From contig JAPPLY010000029.1 of the NCBI GenBank assembly GCA_028819305.1, positions 1 to 34,208 of the forward strand: a stretch of 34,208 bases of DNA, in the 5' to 3' direction. Origin of the DNA: Bdellovibrionales bacterium. GTDB taxonomy: Bacteria; Bdellovibrionota; Bdellovibrionia; Bdellovibrionales; UBA1609. Made by a program: the position numbers and the translations under genes. The notes under the pieces are model-generated. The model ran no database searches and had not been told where the DNA came from. It worked only from the letters and a program-made list of their open reading frames with translations. Shown piece by piece: positions 27,753-33,740 of this stretch (positions are counted from its first letter, which is position 1; every line of letters begins with the position of its first letter).

Positions 27753-27878
27753 TAGTCGGTTCTGAAAAAGTTTTCTTAATGTCATTCCCGTGAAAACAGG
27801 AATCCAGAAAGGTAAACAGGGCTAGATGCCCGCTTCCGCGGGCATGACAGTTTGTTGGAATTTTTTCAGAACCAACTA
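27753..27878. mobile_element. MITE-like element, copy A
   Basis: A 126-bp element nearly identical to 29424-29549 and 30957-31082. Its ends are inverted repeats (TAGTCGGTTCTGAAAAAGTT against the reverse of the right end, a few mismatches). Inside are two stem-loops: ATTCCCGT-gaaa-ACAGGAAT (one mismatch here) and a perfect ATGCCCGC-ttcc-GCGGGCAT. There is no coding frame, so movement would need a transposase supplied elsewhere. Confidence 0.75.
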
Positions 27879-27914
27879 AATATAGTAAAAATATAGTAAA
27901 AAGGAGGAATATTA

Positions 27915-28169
27915 ATGAAAAATATATTATTCTTTATGTTCATAATAGTAAGTAGTTTTAATGTTTACGCTAGAGGTGAAAATGATGGTTCTGGTGTTGT
28001 GAAAAGAAGCCAGCCGGTGACAGATTCGACAACAACAGGAACCCTACCTTCTCCATCACCGGTATCTAATTATGAAAGAAGCCAGCCGGTGAAATGTCCG
28101 AAAAAAATTAGAGAAGGAGGACCTATAAAGATAAATATTGAGTTAGAGTGTTCATCTTACAACAAGTAA
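27915..28169 (+). CDS. Small exported protein, paralogue 1 (84 aa)
   Basis: A member of a three-gene local family that I cannot name. A signal peptide (MKNILFFMFIIVSSFNVYA) is followed by the shared mature start RGENDGSGVVKRS. The rest is a Thr/Ser/Pro-rich spacer with the motif RSQPV twice, and a short tail with two Cys (KCPKK and LECSS) that could pair. AAGGAGG stands 7 bases before the ATG and is among the strongest in the window. It lies directly downstream of MITE copy A and upstream of a strong hairpin; it lacks the coiled-coil and Gly-rich parts of its paralogues. Confidence 0.8.
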   Translation: MKNILFFMFIIVSSFNVYARGENDGSGVVKRSQPVTDSTTTGTLPSPSPVSNYERSQPVKCPKKIREGGPIKINIELECSSYNK

Positions 28170-28206
28170 AACTGGTCCCGTTCTGAAGTAGAAACGGGAC
28201 CAGTTT
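28169..28206. terminator. Strong 14-bp hairpin after paralogue 1
   Basis: AAACTGGTCCCGTT and AACGGGACCAGTTT pair perfectly around a 10-base loop, starting at the stop codon of the exported-protein gene. A second small stem, AAACCC-aga-GGGTTT followed by TT, comes right after and has a short T-run. An identical hairpin is at 30769-30806. It could work as a terminator, possibly in both directions. Confidence 0.6.
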
Positions 28207-28306
28207 AAACCCAGAGGGTTTTTATATTCAAAAAACCAAACAAAACCCAACTTCAGAGATAAATAACAGGACAAAAGAGGTAACACCACATTCCCACTTA
28301 AACCCA
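28205..28306 (+). pseudogene. Remnant of the 93-bp (31-residue) coding repeat, copy 1
   Basis: One 93-bp unit (28205-28297) plus the first bases of a second. In the frame used by the gene at the right window edge it reads LNPEGFYIQKTKQNP and on, with no stop, and 16 of 31 residues match that gene's repeat unit. There is no start codon in frame (a TGA lies upstream at 28184), and after the next LNP the frame closes at once. It is therefore a stranded coding fragment, not a gene. Confidence 0.65.
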
Positions 28307-28425
28307 GTTTGATGCCATATTGTTGCACCTACCCCTCGTGATTTACGAATGACGGGGTACGAGGTGACCTAAAAAGATTACTTTCATCTTTTTTTAATCA
28401 AATCACAAAAATTACTGTTTTTTTA
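28307..28425. other. Short non-coding stretch before the NYN gene
   Basis: Nothing recognisable apart from GGGGTA/TACCCC-like sequence around 28333-28360 (CTACCCCTCG...CGGGGTACGAGG), which can form an imperfect stem. Confidence 0.3.
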
Positions 28426-28508
28426 TTGCTTTTATATGCGAAAGTGACGATAATATAGAAAGTCACGCCAGTCTTAAATGGCTGGTCGCGAGGCCACTTA
28501 AGTGGCCT
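28426..28508 (+). promoter_or_regulatory. Promoter and structured leader of the NYN gene
   Basis: TTGCTT (28426-28431) and GATAAT (28449-28454) are 17 bp apart, which puts the transcript start near 28461. The leader then holds two hairpins: GCCA/TGGC (or CCAG/CTGG) around 28468-28484, and the perfect 18-bp palindrome AGGCCACTTAAGTGGCCT (28491-28508) followed by a T-rich stretch. Just upstream GTGAC/GTCAC form another dyad over the start site. The gene's ATG comes 11 bases after the last hairpin with no Shine-Dalgarno. This could be an attenuator or a site for the protein's own control. Confidence 0.5.
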
Positions 28509-28519
28509 TTGCTTTTACT

Positions 28520-29179
28520 ATGAAAACACTTGTTTATATTGATGGCTTCAATCTTTATTATGGCTGTTTAAAAAACACCCCTTATAAGTGGCTCAATGTT
28601 AAGACACTTGTCACGAAACTTTTATCATCTCAACATTCAATATCTGAAATAAAATATTTTACAGCCCGTGTATCTTCAAAATCAGAAAAACCAGACTTAC
28701 CTAAACAACAAGCCTTGTATTTTAGAGCACTAAAGACTATTTCTAATCTGAGCATCTTTAAGGGACATTTTTTAATGAATATATCCCGATTGCCAATTAT
28801 TCCAGATGACAAAGTGAATGTTTGGAAAAATTTTGTAAGCTCACAACGACTTGAAACAGCTTTTATTCTTAAAGTTGAAGAAAAAGGCTCAGATGTTAAT
28901 TTAGCCTCTCATTTGTTAATGGATGCTTTTAAAGACAAATTTGATTGCGCTGTGGTTTTATCTAATGACTCTGATTTATTTACTCCTATGGAAATGATAA
29001 AAAAGGAATTTAAAAAGAAAATTGGACTTATTGCACCAAACAAACATCCTTCCCGGCACTTAATGAAAGTTGCCAATTTCGTAAAGACAATAAGATCAAA
29101 AAATCTTTTAAAAGCCAGCCAATTTCCTGACAGGTTAGAGGATAACAGAGGAGAATTTACAAAGCCCTCTTCTTGGTGA
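28520..29179 (+). CDS. NYN-domain (PIN-like) ribonuclease
   Basis: A 219-residue protein of the NYN/LabA-like group, metal-dependent ribonucleases with a PIN-type fold. Acidic residues expected in the active site are in VYIDGFNLYYG (D9), the KGSDVNLA segment and VLSNDSDLFTP. The C-terminal LKASQFPDRL...GEFTKPSSW is the typical ending of this subgroup, so it looks full-length. Function in the cell is unproven; RNA turnover, phage defence and toxin-like roles have been proposed for relatives. The longest frame opens at a GTG (28502) inside the leader hairpin, so the ATG at 28520 is preferred. It stands alone between two duplicated cassettes, with the look of an inserted accessory gene. Confidence 0.9.
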   Translation: MKTLVYIDGFNLYYGCLKNTPYKWLNVKTLVTKLLSSQHSISEIKYFTARVSSKSEKPDLPKQQALYFRALKTISNLSIFKGHFLMNISRLPIIPDDKVNVWKNFVSSQRLETAFILKVEEKGSDVNLASHLLMDAFKDKFDCAVVLSNDSDLFTPMEMIKKEFKKKIGLIAPNKHPSRHLMKVANFVKTIRSKNLLKASQFPDRLEDNRGEFTKPSSW

Positions 29180-29184
29180 AAATT

Positions 29185-29256
29185 ATGAGTAACAAAAAAA
29201 CTAGAAAAAAAACTAAAATCAATTTTGAGATTTTAGAGTCAATCACGAAAAGTTAG
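29185..29256 (+). CDS. Possible 23-residue peptide after the NYN gene
   Basis: An ATG six bases after the NYN stop, with GGTGA about 7 bases upstream, opens a 23-codon basic frame (MSNKKTRKKTKINFEILESI and on). It may be a real coupled micro-gene, the stub of a lost gene, or chance in A-rich DNA. Confidence 0.2.
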   Translation: MSNKKTRKKTKINFEILESITKS

Positions 29257-29290
29257 AGAGATATTTCTAATTGGTTTCCTCCCGACCTCA

Positions 29291-29344
29291 TAGTGTAATA
29301 CAAATAAACACTTGTTTTAATCAGGTTCTTAAAAGTGTCTCAAT
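29291..29344. repeat. 54-bp direct repeat, copy 2
   Basis: Matches 27686-27739 with about four changes. The spacing to the following MITE copy is longer here (80 instead of 14 bp) because of an A-rich insertion around 29370-29405. Confidence 0.8.
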
Positions 29345-29423
29345 ATGAGACCAACTCAATGAATATTAAAAAATACTATAAAAAAATTGAAAAAAAAAAA
29401 AAATAACCGATCCTTTTAATAAA

Positions 29424-29549
29424 TAGTCGGTTCTGAAAAAGTTTTCTTAATGTCATTCCCGTGAAAACAGGAATCCAGAAAGGTAAACAGGGCTAGATGC
29501 CCGCTTCCGCGGGCATGACAGTTTGTTGGAATTTTTTCAGAACCAACTA
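29424..29549. mobile_element. MITE-like element, copy B
   Basis: This 126-bp copy appears identical to copy A, including the same single mismatch in the first inner hairpin. The bases after it, up to and including the ribosome binding site and start of the next gene, also match those after copy A, so A and B were copied as part of a longer cassette and not by separate insertion. Confidence 0.75.
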
Positions 29550-29585
29550 AATATAGTAAAAATATAGTAAAAAGGAGGAATATTA

Positions 29586-30233
29586 ATGAAAAATATATTA
29601 TTCTTTATGTTCATAATAGTAAGTAGTTTTTATGTTTACGCTAGAGGTGAAAATGATGGTTCTGGTGTTGTGAAAAGAAGTAAGCCGGTGACAGATTCGA
29701 CAACAACAGGAACCCCACCTCCTCCATCACCGGTATTTCCACCTTCTCCATCACCTCCCAGTTCCGCCCACGCAATCGTACTTCCTTCTCCATCACCGGT
29801 ATTTAATGTGAAAAGAAGCAAGCCGGTGACAGATTCGACAACAACAGGAACCATTAGAGACGGAACTATAAATATTCATTATGATATTTCACCAGCTATT
29901 GTTGAAAAAAACGCCGAAATACAAGCTTTACGCAAACAAGTTGTAAATTTAGCTAGGAAAGGACACGCTTTAGCTGCTGACTTAAAAGCTTGCAAAGGAA
30001 GAAAATATGCATCCGAATGGAGCGGTGGCGGTGAAGGGACTGAAGGTAGCCCTAACCAAAACAATAGTGGCAACTGGAGCGGCATTGGCGATTTCATTGG
30101 CGGTTTATTTGGGGGCAGCGATGACTCCGACCCTGGTGGCCCCGGTCCTGGCGGCGGCCCTGGCAGCGGCGGCCCTGGCAGCGGCGGCCCTGGCACAGGC
30201 GGCGGTGTCAGTGATGAAGGTGGGCGACGATAA
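29586..30233 (+). CDS. Small exported protein, paralogue 2 (Pro/Gly-rich, 215 aa)
   Basis: Same signal peptide and RGENDGSGVVKRS start as paralogue 1. A Pro/Ser-rich stretch (residues about 45-75) is flanked by two copies of a 15-residue segment KRSKPVTDSTTTGT, encoded by a 45-bp direct repeat (29670-29714 and 29808-29852). A short helical, coiled-coil-like part follows (EKNAEIQALRKQVVNLARKG, about 106-125), then KACKGRKYASEW and a Gly-rich tail with repeated PGSGG units. The tail's DNA is far richer in G and C than its surroundings and made of a 15-bp tandem repeat. AAGGAGG precedes the ATG. Function unknown; the layout suggests a surface or secreted filament-like or adhesive protein, which is only a guess. 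Confidence 0.8.
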   Translation: MKNILFFMFIIVSSFYVYARGENDGSGVVKRSKPVTDSTTTGTPPPPSPVFPPSPSPPSSAHAIVLPSPSPVFNVKRSKPVTDSTTTGTIRDGTINIHYDISPAIVEKNAEIQALRKQVVNLARKGHALAADLKACKGRKYASEWSGGGEGTEGSPNQNNSGNWSGIGDFIGGLFGGSDDSDPGGPGPGGGPGSGGPGSGGPGTGGGVSDEGGRR

Positions 30234-30265
30234 AGGTCTCTGTTATAATTAAAGGAGAGAGTGTT

Positions 30266-30700
30266 ATGAAAAGTTTATTAATTCTTATCACATTAGTAAG
30301 TAGTTTTTATGTTTACGCTAGAGGTGAAAATGATGGTTCTGGTGTTGTGAAAAGAAGCAAACCAGTGACAAAAAAATCAAGCACCATTAGAGATGAAACT
30401 ATAACTATTAATTATGATATTGTTCACCCAGCTATTGCTGAAAAAAACGCCGAAATACTAGATTTACACAAACAGATTGCAGATTTAGCTAGGAAAGGAC
30501 ACGCTTTAGCCGCTGACTTAAAAGCTTGCAAAGGAAGAAAATATGCATCTGAATGGAGCGGCGGCGGTGAAGGCACTGAAGGTAGCCCTAACAGAGGCGG
30601 TGAAGGTAATGGAGGCAGCACAGGCGGCGGTGTCAGTGATGAAGGGGGAAGGGCCAGTATTACAGACTTTCCAGAGCCGGAGACCGGTATTATTAAATAG
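30266..30700 (+). CDS. Small exported protein, paralogue 3 (144 aa)
   Basis: Third member of the family, 32 bp after paralogue 2 and in the same operon, with its own AAGGAGAG 6 bases before the ATG. The signal peptide differs (MKSLLILITLVSSFYVYA) but the mature start RGENDGSGVVKRSKPV is the same. The Pro-rich part is missing; the coiled-coil-like part (EKNAEILDLHKQIADLARKG), KACKGRKYASEWSGGGEGTE and a shorter Gly-rich tail remain. The C-terminus adds a unique segment (ASITDFPEPETGIIK). Function unknown. Confidence 0.8.
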   Translation: MKSLLILITLVSSFYVYARGENDGSGVVKRSKPVTKKSSTIRDETITINYDIVHPAIAEKNAEILDLHKQIADLARKGHALAADLKACKGRKYASEWSGGGEGTEGSPNRGGEGNGGSTGGGVSDEGGRASITDFPEPETGIIK

Positions 30701-30736
30701 GATAATAATATATGGATCGTCCCTGAAAAGTGAACT

Positions 30737-30806
30737 ATTGAGTTAGAGTGTTCATCTTAAACAAATAAAAACTGGTCCCGTTCTGAAGTAGAAACGGGAC
30801 CAGTTT
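30737..30806. other. Leftover 3' end of a paralogue 1-type gene and second 14-bp hairpin
   Basis: ATTGAGTTAGAGTGTTCATC (30738 onward) equals the last codons of paralogue 1 (IELECSS) but has no gene in front. It is followed by the hairpin AAACTGGTCCCGTT/AACGGGACCAGTTT (30769-30806), identical to 28169-28206. So the end of the second cassette once carried a paralogue 1-like gene end, later separated from its body. Confidence 0.65.
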
Positions 30807-30906
30807 AAACCCATAGGGTTTTTATATTCAAAAAACCAAACAAAACCCAACTTCAGAGATAAATAACAGGACAAAAGAGGTAACACCACACTCCCACTTA
30901 AACCCA
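30805..30906 (+). pseudogene. Remnant of the 93-bp coding repeat, copy 2
   Basis: Nearly identical to 28205-28306, with an in-frame TAG in the fourth codon. The second unit starts at 30898 and continues for a few codons (LNPKRFIESGKN) before diverging toward MITE copy C. No start codon; a decayed fragment. Confidence 0.65.
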
Positions 30907-30953
30907 AAGCGTTTTATAGAAAGCGGGAAAAACCTTTCTCCAACATGCAAACT

Positions 30954-31085
30954 ATATAGTCGGTTCTGAAAAAGTTTTCTTAATGTCATTCCCGTGAAAA
31001 CGGGAATCCAGAAAGGTAAACAGGGCTAGATGCCCGCTTCCGCGGGCATGACAGTTTGTTGGAACTTTTTCAGAACCGATTATAT
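30954..31085. mobile_element. MITE-like element, copy C (best preserved)
   Basis: This copy has the most perfect ends: 23-bp inverted repeats with one mismatch (ATATAGTCGGTTCTGAAAAA at the left), and both inner stems are perfect (ATTCCCGT-gaaa-ACGGGAAT and ATGCCCGC-ttcc-GCGGGCAT). It lies 13 bp before the operator region of the next ATPase gene, outside the cassette pattern of copies A and B, so it probably inserted independently. Confidence 0.78.
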
Positions 31086-31098
31086 AAATACAAACTTA

Positions 31099-31150
31099 TT
31101 TGGACTAAAATCCAAAATAGTCTTGACTTATTTGGATTTTAGTCAAAAAT
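31099..31150 (+). promoter_or_regulatory. Paired operator-like repeats before ATPase copy 2
   Basis: GACTAAAATCCAAA (31103-31116) and TTTGGATTTTAGTC (31131-31144) are perfect 14-bp inverted copies separated by 14 bp. The loop contains TTGACT (31123-31128), a good -35 box; a -10 box 17-18 bp further on is weak. A promoter here would start the transcript at or next to the ATG (31158), leaving no leader. A repressor or the encoded protein may bind. Confidence 0.55.
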
Positions 31151-31157
31151 AGTCGTA

Positions 31158-32309
31158 ATGAAAAAACATTCTTTTCATAGGCTGAATAAAGCTTTTATTC
31201 TAAAAGATTTAAAAAAAAAGATGGTTCTTCTCACAGGACCACGGCAAGTGGGAAAAACATGGCTCGCAAAGCAGATTATGAACCATTATAAGAACCCACT
31301 GTATCTAAATTACGATTCTCTCAAAGATAAAAAAATGATAAAAGAACAATCCTGGCTAGAGTCTGTAGATCTTATCGTGTTTGATGAAATTCATAAAATG
31401 GATCAATGGAAAAACTACATAAAAGGAATTTTCGACACCCGTCCCCAACACAGAAATATATTGGTAACAGGAAGTGCCCGACTTCAACAAATACAAAGAT
31501 CAGGGGATTCTTTAGCCGGACGTTTTTTTTCCCATACCCTTCTGCCTTTCTCCCTTTTTGAACTAAGCCAGACTAACCAATCTATTGGCTTTAATAAACT
31601 GTTTAGTAGAGGAGGATTTCCAGAACCTCTACTGATGGCGAAAAGTATTAATGAAGCAGAAAGATGGAGGCAGCAATATATGTTTTCCTTATTAAGAGAG
31701 GATATTCCTGACTTTAAAAACCTTCAAAATTATAGAAAAATGGAAACCTTATTATATCTACTTAGAGAAAAAATGAGTTCGCCTATATCTATCAACTCTC
31801 TTTCCCAGGCCCTTGGAATAGACCATAAAACCGTTGAAAAATATATTACTGTTTTAAAAGACCTTTTTATTATTTTCTCAGTTCCTTCATTTTCAAAAAA
31901 TATTGCCCGTTCTCTTTCTAAAACAAAAAAAATCTACTTTTACGATTACGCTTTCATTGACGCCATAAATACAGGGGGACGATGGGAAAATATAGTAGCT
32001 CTCCATTTACTGAAACACTGTCTTTATTTACAAGAAACACAACCCTCTAAAGCATTGCAACTAGTATATTTAAGAACAAAAGACAAAAGGGAAGTGGATT
32101 TCCTACTGACGAAAAAAGGCTCTCCGCATCTGATGATTGAAGTGAAATCAAAAGAAGTTGCTTTTAGTAAAAATTTAATATATTTCCATGACAGATACGG
32201 TATCCCAGGAAAACAGTTATGCCCAAAATTAAAAAGACAAAAGCAAATAAAAGGAAAAAATATCATTTCAGAAAGTCTTGAAACTTTTTTACTTAAACTA
32301 AAAACATAA
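31158..32309 (+). CDS. AAA ATPase with DUF4143 domain (copy 2)
   Basis: A 383-residue AAA_14/DUF4143 protein. Walker A is GPRQVGKT (27-34), Walker B IVFDEIHK, the sensor segment is VTGSARL, and SLAGRFF precedes the DUF4143 part. A winged-helix-like segment (INSLSQALGIDHKTVEKYI, about 215-235) and a PD-(D/E)XK-like end (REVDFLLTKK...MIEVKSKE) follow. It belongs to a different branch from the copies at 7864 and 32393, which resemble each other more. No Shine-Dalgarno is visible, as expected if the transcript has no leader. It converges with ATPase copy 3. Confidence 0.92.
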   Translation: MKKHSFHRLNKAFILKDLKKKMVLLTGPRQVGKTWLAKQIMNHYKNPLYLNYDSLKDKKMIKEQSWLESVDLIVFDEIHKMDQWKNYIKGIFDTRPQHRNILVTGSARLQQIQRSGDSLAGRFFSHTLLPFSLFELSQTNQSIGFNKLFSRGGFPEPLLMAKSINEAERWRQQYMFSLLREDIPDFKNLQNYRKMETLLYLLREKMSSPISINSLSQALGIDHKTVEKYITVLKDLFIIFSVPSFSKNIARSLSKTKKIYFYDYAFIDAINTGGRWENIVALHLLKHCLYLQETQPSKALQLVYLRTKDKREVDFLLTKKGSPHLMIEVKSKEVAFSKNLIYFHDRYGIPGKQLCPKLKRQKQIKGKNIISESLETFLLKLKT

Positions 32310-32392
32310 AAAAACTATAAAGAGGCAATGAGAAAATTTTGCCCAATTAGTATCTTCTTATGATTTAAACTCATAAAATACTAAACTTTCCG

Positions 32393-33577
32393 CTATAATA
32401 AAGGCCGAAAAGATAATTCTCTATAACGGTTGATCGTTTTCCTGTAAGGTTCAATCCATATATTTTTATCCAATTTTCTTGTTCTCTTATCAGAAAGTGA
32501 GCAAATGACTATCGGTATTCCTGGAAAATCTTTTTGAAAAGCTTTTAAAGAATGTATATTTTTTATTTGCCGACCTGTTTTACACTCAATGGCTATAAGA
32601 GGCTTTCCACCTGATTCAATTATAAAATCTATTTCCCATCGTCCCTTCCTCCAAAGAGAAATACGATGCTCATATTCTGAATAATCACGAATCCTTATCA
32701 ATTCATTAGCTATCCATGTTTCAAAAAGCATTCCTTTCTCCACCGATGTAGGTTTATCAGAGAGCCTATTTTGCAAAGCTCTTATAACTCCACAATCAAA
32801 AAAATAAAACTTAGGCCGAGCTTTTTTACGCTCACTACGATTAAAAGGCCATATAAATTGGCCCATCAGAGTATCTTCTAAAATGGAATAATGCTCCTTT
32901 ACCGTATTAACATGCACAGCACATTCCCGAGATACATTAGCAAACTCAATCATTTGCCCATTGCATTGAACTGCTACATCCAAAAAACGATAAAACGAAT
33001 CGAGCTTCCGCACAAGAGATTCTGCTTTTATTTCCTCCTTAATATAAGTTGTTACATAGCTCTTCAGGTGAGAAATAGCCTCTTTACTATGATTTTGAAC
33101 AATTAAAGAAGAAATCAAAGGAAGAGATCCAAATCTTAAAATAGTATTAATGTTAAAGTCTTTCCCTAACTCATGGGCTGTCAGAGGATGTAGATTGAAA
33201 TAAATAGCACGCCCTCCCAATAAATTAGCCCCTCCATGTCTTAATTTCCTGGCACTAGAACCAGATAAAAAAAATCGTATTTTTTTTCTATCAATCCCCA
33301 TCTGAACATAATCCAAAAGCTTTGGAATTTTTTGAATCTCATCCACCATAACCACCATATTGGGCTTTAAAAATGAAATAGCCTCCCAAAATTCATGCGG
33401 ACGAGTACGAAAGGCTATTTCCACTTGAGGGTCCAATAGATCAAAACAGACATCAGCCCCCAGCTGATTGAGAAGGGAGGTCTTTCCCGTCATACGCGGC
33501 CCCATTAGAAAACAAGAAGAATTTAGTGACTTAAGTTGAATCTCCCTTTTATACAATATATTGTTACTTGTACGCAT
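32393..33577 (-). CDS. AAA ATPase with DUF4143 domain (copy 3)
   Basis: A 394-residue AAA_14/DUF4143 protein. Walker A GPRMTGKT (26-33), Walker B VVMVDEIQK, sensor LSGSSARKL, LLGGRAI, and a winged-helix-like part near ANVSRECAVHVNTVKEHYSI. The C-terminal domain has the nuclease-like WEIDFIIES...IAIECKTG. The longest frame begins at a TTG (33586), but that codon lies inside an operator-like repeat and the ATG at 33577 is the better start; neither has a Shine-Dalgarno. SFYRFLDVA, SILEDTL and FFDCGVIRAL are shared with copy 1. The 83 bp between the two convergent ATPase genes contains TTATGA-tttaaac-TCATAA, a possible shared terminator. Confidence 0.92.
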   Translation of the reverse strand: MRTSNNILYKREIQLKSLNSSCFLMGPRMTGKTSLLNQLGADVCFDLLDPQVEIAFRTRPHEFWEAISFLKPNMVVMVDEIQKIPKLLDYVQMGIDRKKIRFFLSGSSARKLRHGGANLLGGRAIYFNLHPLTAHELGKDFNINTILRFGSLPLISSLIVQNHSKEAISHLKSYVTTYIKEEIKAESLVRKLDSFYRFLDVAVQCNGQMIEFANVSRECAVHVNTVKEHYSILEDTLMGQFIWPFNRSERKKARPKFYFFDCGVIRALQNRLSDKPTSVEKGMLFETWIANELIRIRDYSEYEHRISLWRKGRWEIDFIIESGGKPLIAIECKTGRQIKNIHSLKAFQKDFPGIPIVICSLSDKRTRKLDKNIWIEPYRKTINRYRELSFRPLL

Positions 33578-33596
33578 AAATAACAATATACTGTAT
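33551..33596 (-). promoter_or_regulatory. Paired operator-like repeats at the start of ATPase copy 3
   Basis: ATACAATATATTGTTA (33551-33566) and TAACAATATACTGTAT (33581-33596) are inverted copies matching at 15 of 16 positions, 14 bp apart. Each arm is itself a dyad: ACAATATATTGT is a perfect palindrome and ACAATATACTGT nearly so, with centres 30 bp (about three helix turns) apart. The ATG lies between them, so one site covers the first codons. The geometry (arms of 14-16, spacer of 14) equals that before ATPase copy 2. Confidence 0.6.
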
Positions 33597-33740
33597 ATTT
33601 ATAACTATATCCACTGTTTTATTAGATTCTATAAAGAATGAAGTTTAAAAGCAAATTAGTCCTTTGACACAGCAATAGCTAGTAGTTACTCTGTGACAAC
33701 ATTTGATATACAAACAAATAAAACATTTATTGGAATTAAA

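Noticed and set aside
29879-30196. Pro-rich minus-strand frame opposite paralogue 2
   Set aside because: It is the complement of the Gly-rich tail and has no start signals.
30007-30252. Ala/Leu-rich 81-codon frame inside paralogue 2
   Set aside because: It is the shifted-frame reading of the GGC-rich tail repeat; paralogue 2 has the signal peptide, ribosome binding site and homologues.
27753-31085. CRISPR array reading of the three similar repeats
   Set aside because: Copies are 126 bp, only three, spaced by 1.4-1.7 kb with genes between, and have MITE-type ends; there are no short regular spacers or cas genes.
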